Shown piece by piece: positions 63,107 through 64,000 of a DNA stretch of 64,000 nucleotides (within the stretch, counting starts at the first letter, position 1; each line of letters starts with the position of its first letter). This stretch comes from Desmodesmus armatus (lineage: Eukaryota > Chlorophyta > Chlorophyceae > Sphaeropleales > Scenedesmaceae). The stretch is from assembly GCA_007449985.2 (NCBI GenBank), contig VIIQ02000659.1, forward strand, positions 124,001 through 188,000, read 5' to 3'. Made by a program: the position numbers and the translations under genes. The notes beneath the pieces are model-generated. The model did no database searches. It was given only the letters and a program-made list of their open reading frames with translations, and was not told the DNA's origin.

Positions 63107-64000
63107 ATGGAGATTTACCACCAGTATGTCAAACTGCGCAGGCAGTTTGGCAGGCACCCTCGCTTTGTGGACGAGGGGGCTGAGATGATAGCAGACATCA
63201 GACCCAACGAGGAGCATGCAGCAGAGTGCGTGCCCAAATCGCCCATGGTCACCATTACGCAGTGCGTGCCAGAAATGTCTGAGCATGAGGTCAACACAGT
63301 AGCAGTGCTGTACGCCAACAAAGCCATCAGCCATGTTGAAGGAGGGTGGCCCAAAGACGTGGACTGCACAGAAGCAGAGCACACCATCAGGTACGCATGG
63401 CAGTGCCTGGCAGCTTCTGTGTTTTGGCTGACGTCCATGCAGCACCAGCTAGGCCGTGCTGTGAACACAGGTAGTCTTGCGGCAACTGTGCAGAGCTTAC
63501 GCAAGCAGCAGTGTGCTTGCACAGTTTGGCAAGTCAGCACGCAGCGGTGCACTGGCCTGCAGCATGCAGCCACCCTTTCAGCCACAGCCCAAGCATTGGG
63601 TGGCTGCCTGGCGTGTCACACTACCCTGGCATGAGAGGTGCAGGCTACTTGGTGGTGTTTGACACCTGACGCGTGTGCACCGTGTTGACCGTCTGCGGCG
63701 CTGCATGCAGGTACCGGAAGAAGATAGAAAAGGACGAGGACTACATCAGGACAGTTGTGCAGCTGGGGGCAGCAGTAGAGGGGCTGGTGAAGCAGAACAA
63801 CGCGCTGGACATATATGAGGAGTACTTTGCAGGCATCGACGGACAGCACAGCTCTGAGCCCCCCAGCGCGCGCACGCTGACAGTGCTCAAGGACCCCACA
63901 ACCAGCAGCAGCGGCGTGCAGCGGCCGGTCACATGTGTGAACTGGATGCATGATGGCGGCTCCAGCGTAGTGCTGTCATACTCCATCCTGGCATTCCAGC
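63107..64000 (+). CDS. Outer-arm dynein intermediate chain 2 (DNAI2/IC69), 5' part
   Basis: Exon 1 (63107..63390) and exon 2 (63711 to the window edge) join in phase 2 and give the first 191 residues. The start MEIYHQYVKLRRQFGRHPRF, the QCVPEMSEHEVNT block, HVEGGWPKDVD, RYRKKIEKDEDYIRTVVQLG and ALDIYEEYF are the signature N-terminus of the IC2 intermediate chain of the outer dynein arm (ODA6 in Chlamydomonas, DNAI2 in animals). The visible end, VTCVNWMHDGG followed by VVLSYSILAFQ, is the first WD40 repeat; the remaining propeller lies beyond the window. It acts at the base of the ciliary outer arm with IC1 and light chains. Its presence implies a flagellated life stage. Confidence 0.94.

Overview
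This is nuclear DNA of a green alga, most likely a flagellated chlorophycean (Chlamydomonadales/Sphaeropleales type). The genes are dense with short introns bounded by GT/AG and pyrimidine/TGCAG acceptors. Several genes carry a TGTAA polyadenylation signal downstream. A chloroplast-targeted ribosomal protein, proline-rich and Eph-type cysteine-rich wall proteins, and two flagellar genes are present. The order is inferred; no species call is possible. I could build 13 multi-exon genes from protein frames plus matching splice phases; in 10 of the 12 complete ones the summed exons are a whole number of codons without special assumptions.

Left 37 kb: a cell-surface/glycosylation neighbourhood. 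It holds a type II membrane RXYLT1/exostosin-like glycosyltransferase (1873-3867, -) and, divergent from it, a second type II membrane protein that looks like a glycosyltransferase (4215-8322, +). Next comes a large secreted protein with a jacalin-like region, Eph-type cysteine repeats and a polyproline rod (9171-14769, -). A plant-type STAT-like SH2 protein follows (16164-22374, +), then a secreted EGF-repeat plus exostosin (GT47) protein (23528-28556, -). The block ends with a tandem pair of secreted cysteine-rich plus LRR proteins (28920-33129 and 33601-37128, +). The two GT-like genes, the GT47 gene and the three secreted proteins plausibly make and decorate the extracellular matrix.

Right 27 kb: conserved housekeeping and flagellar genes. 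These are a SHIPPO/ODF3-type STPGR-repeat protein (38178-39423, -), plastid ribosomal protein bL21 (40043-41983, -), the protein phosphatase 4 catalytic subunit (42345-46802, +), ornithine carbamoyltransferase (48393-52218, +), the ribonucleotide reductase large subunit with two single-base frame breaks (54910-60741, +), and the 5' end of outer-arm dynein intermediate chain 2/DNAI2 (63107-64000, +).

The most unusual signal is not one gene. At least five times, short tandem duplications span an exon boundary, leaving ghost exons with usable splice sites inside introns (SH2 gene, ornithine carbamoyltransferase) or copies of the CDS end downstream of the stop. Other oddities are four introns with GC donors, a phosphatase gene whose first coding exon is the ATG alone, an SH2 domain that seems to lack its phosphotyrosine-binding arginine, and three divergent gene pairs separated by almost the same 347-363 bp.
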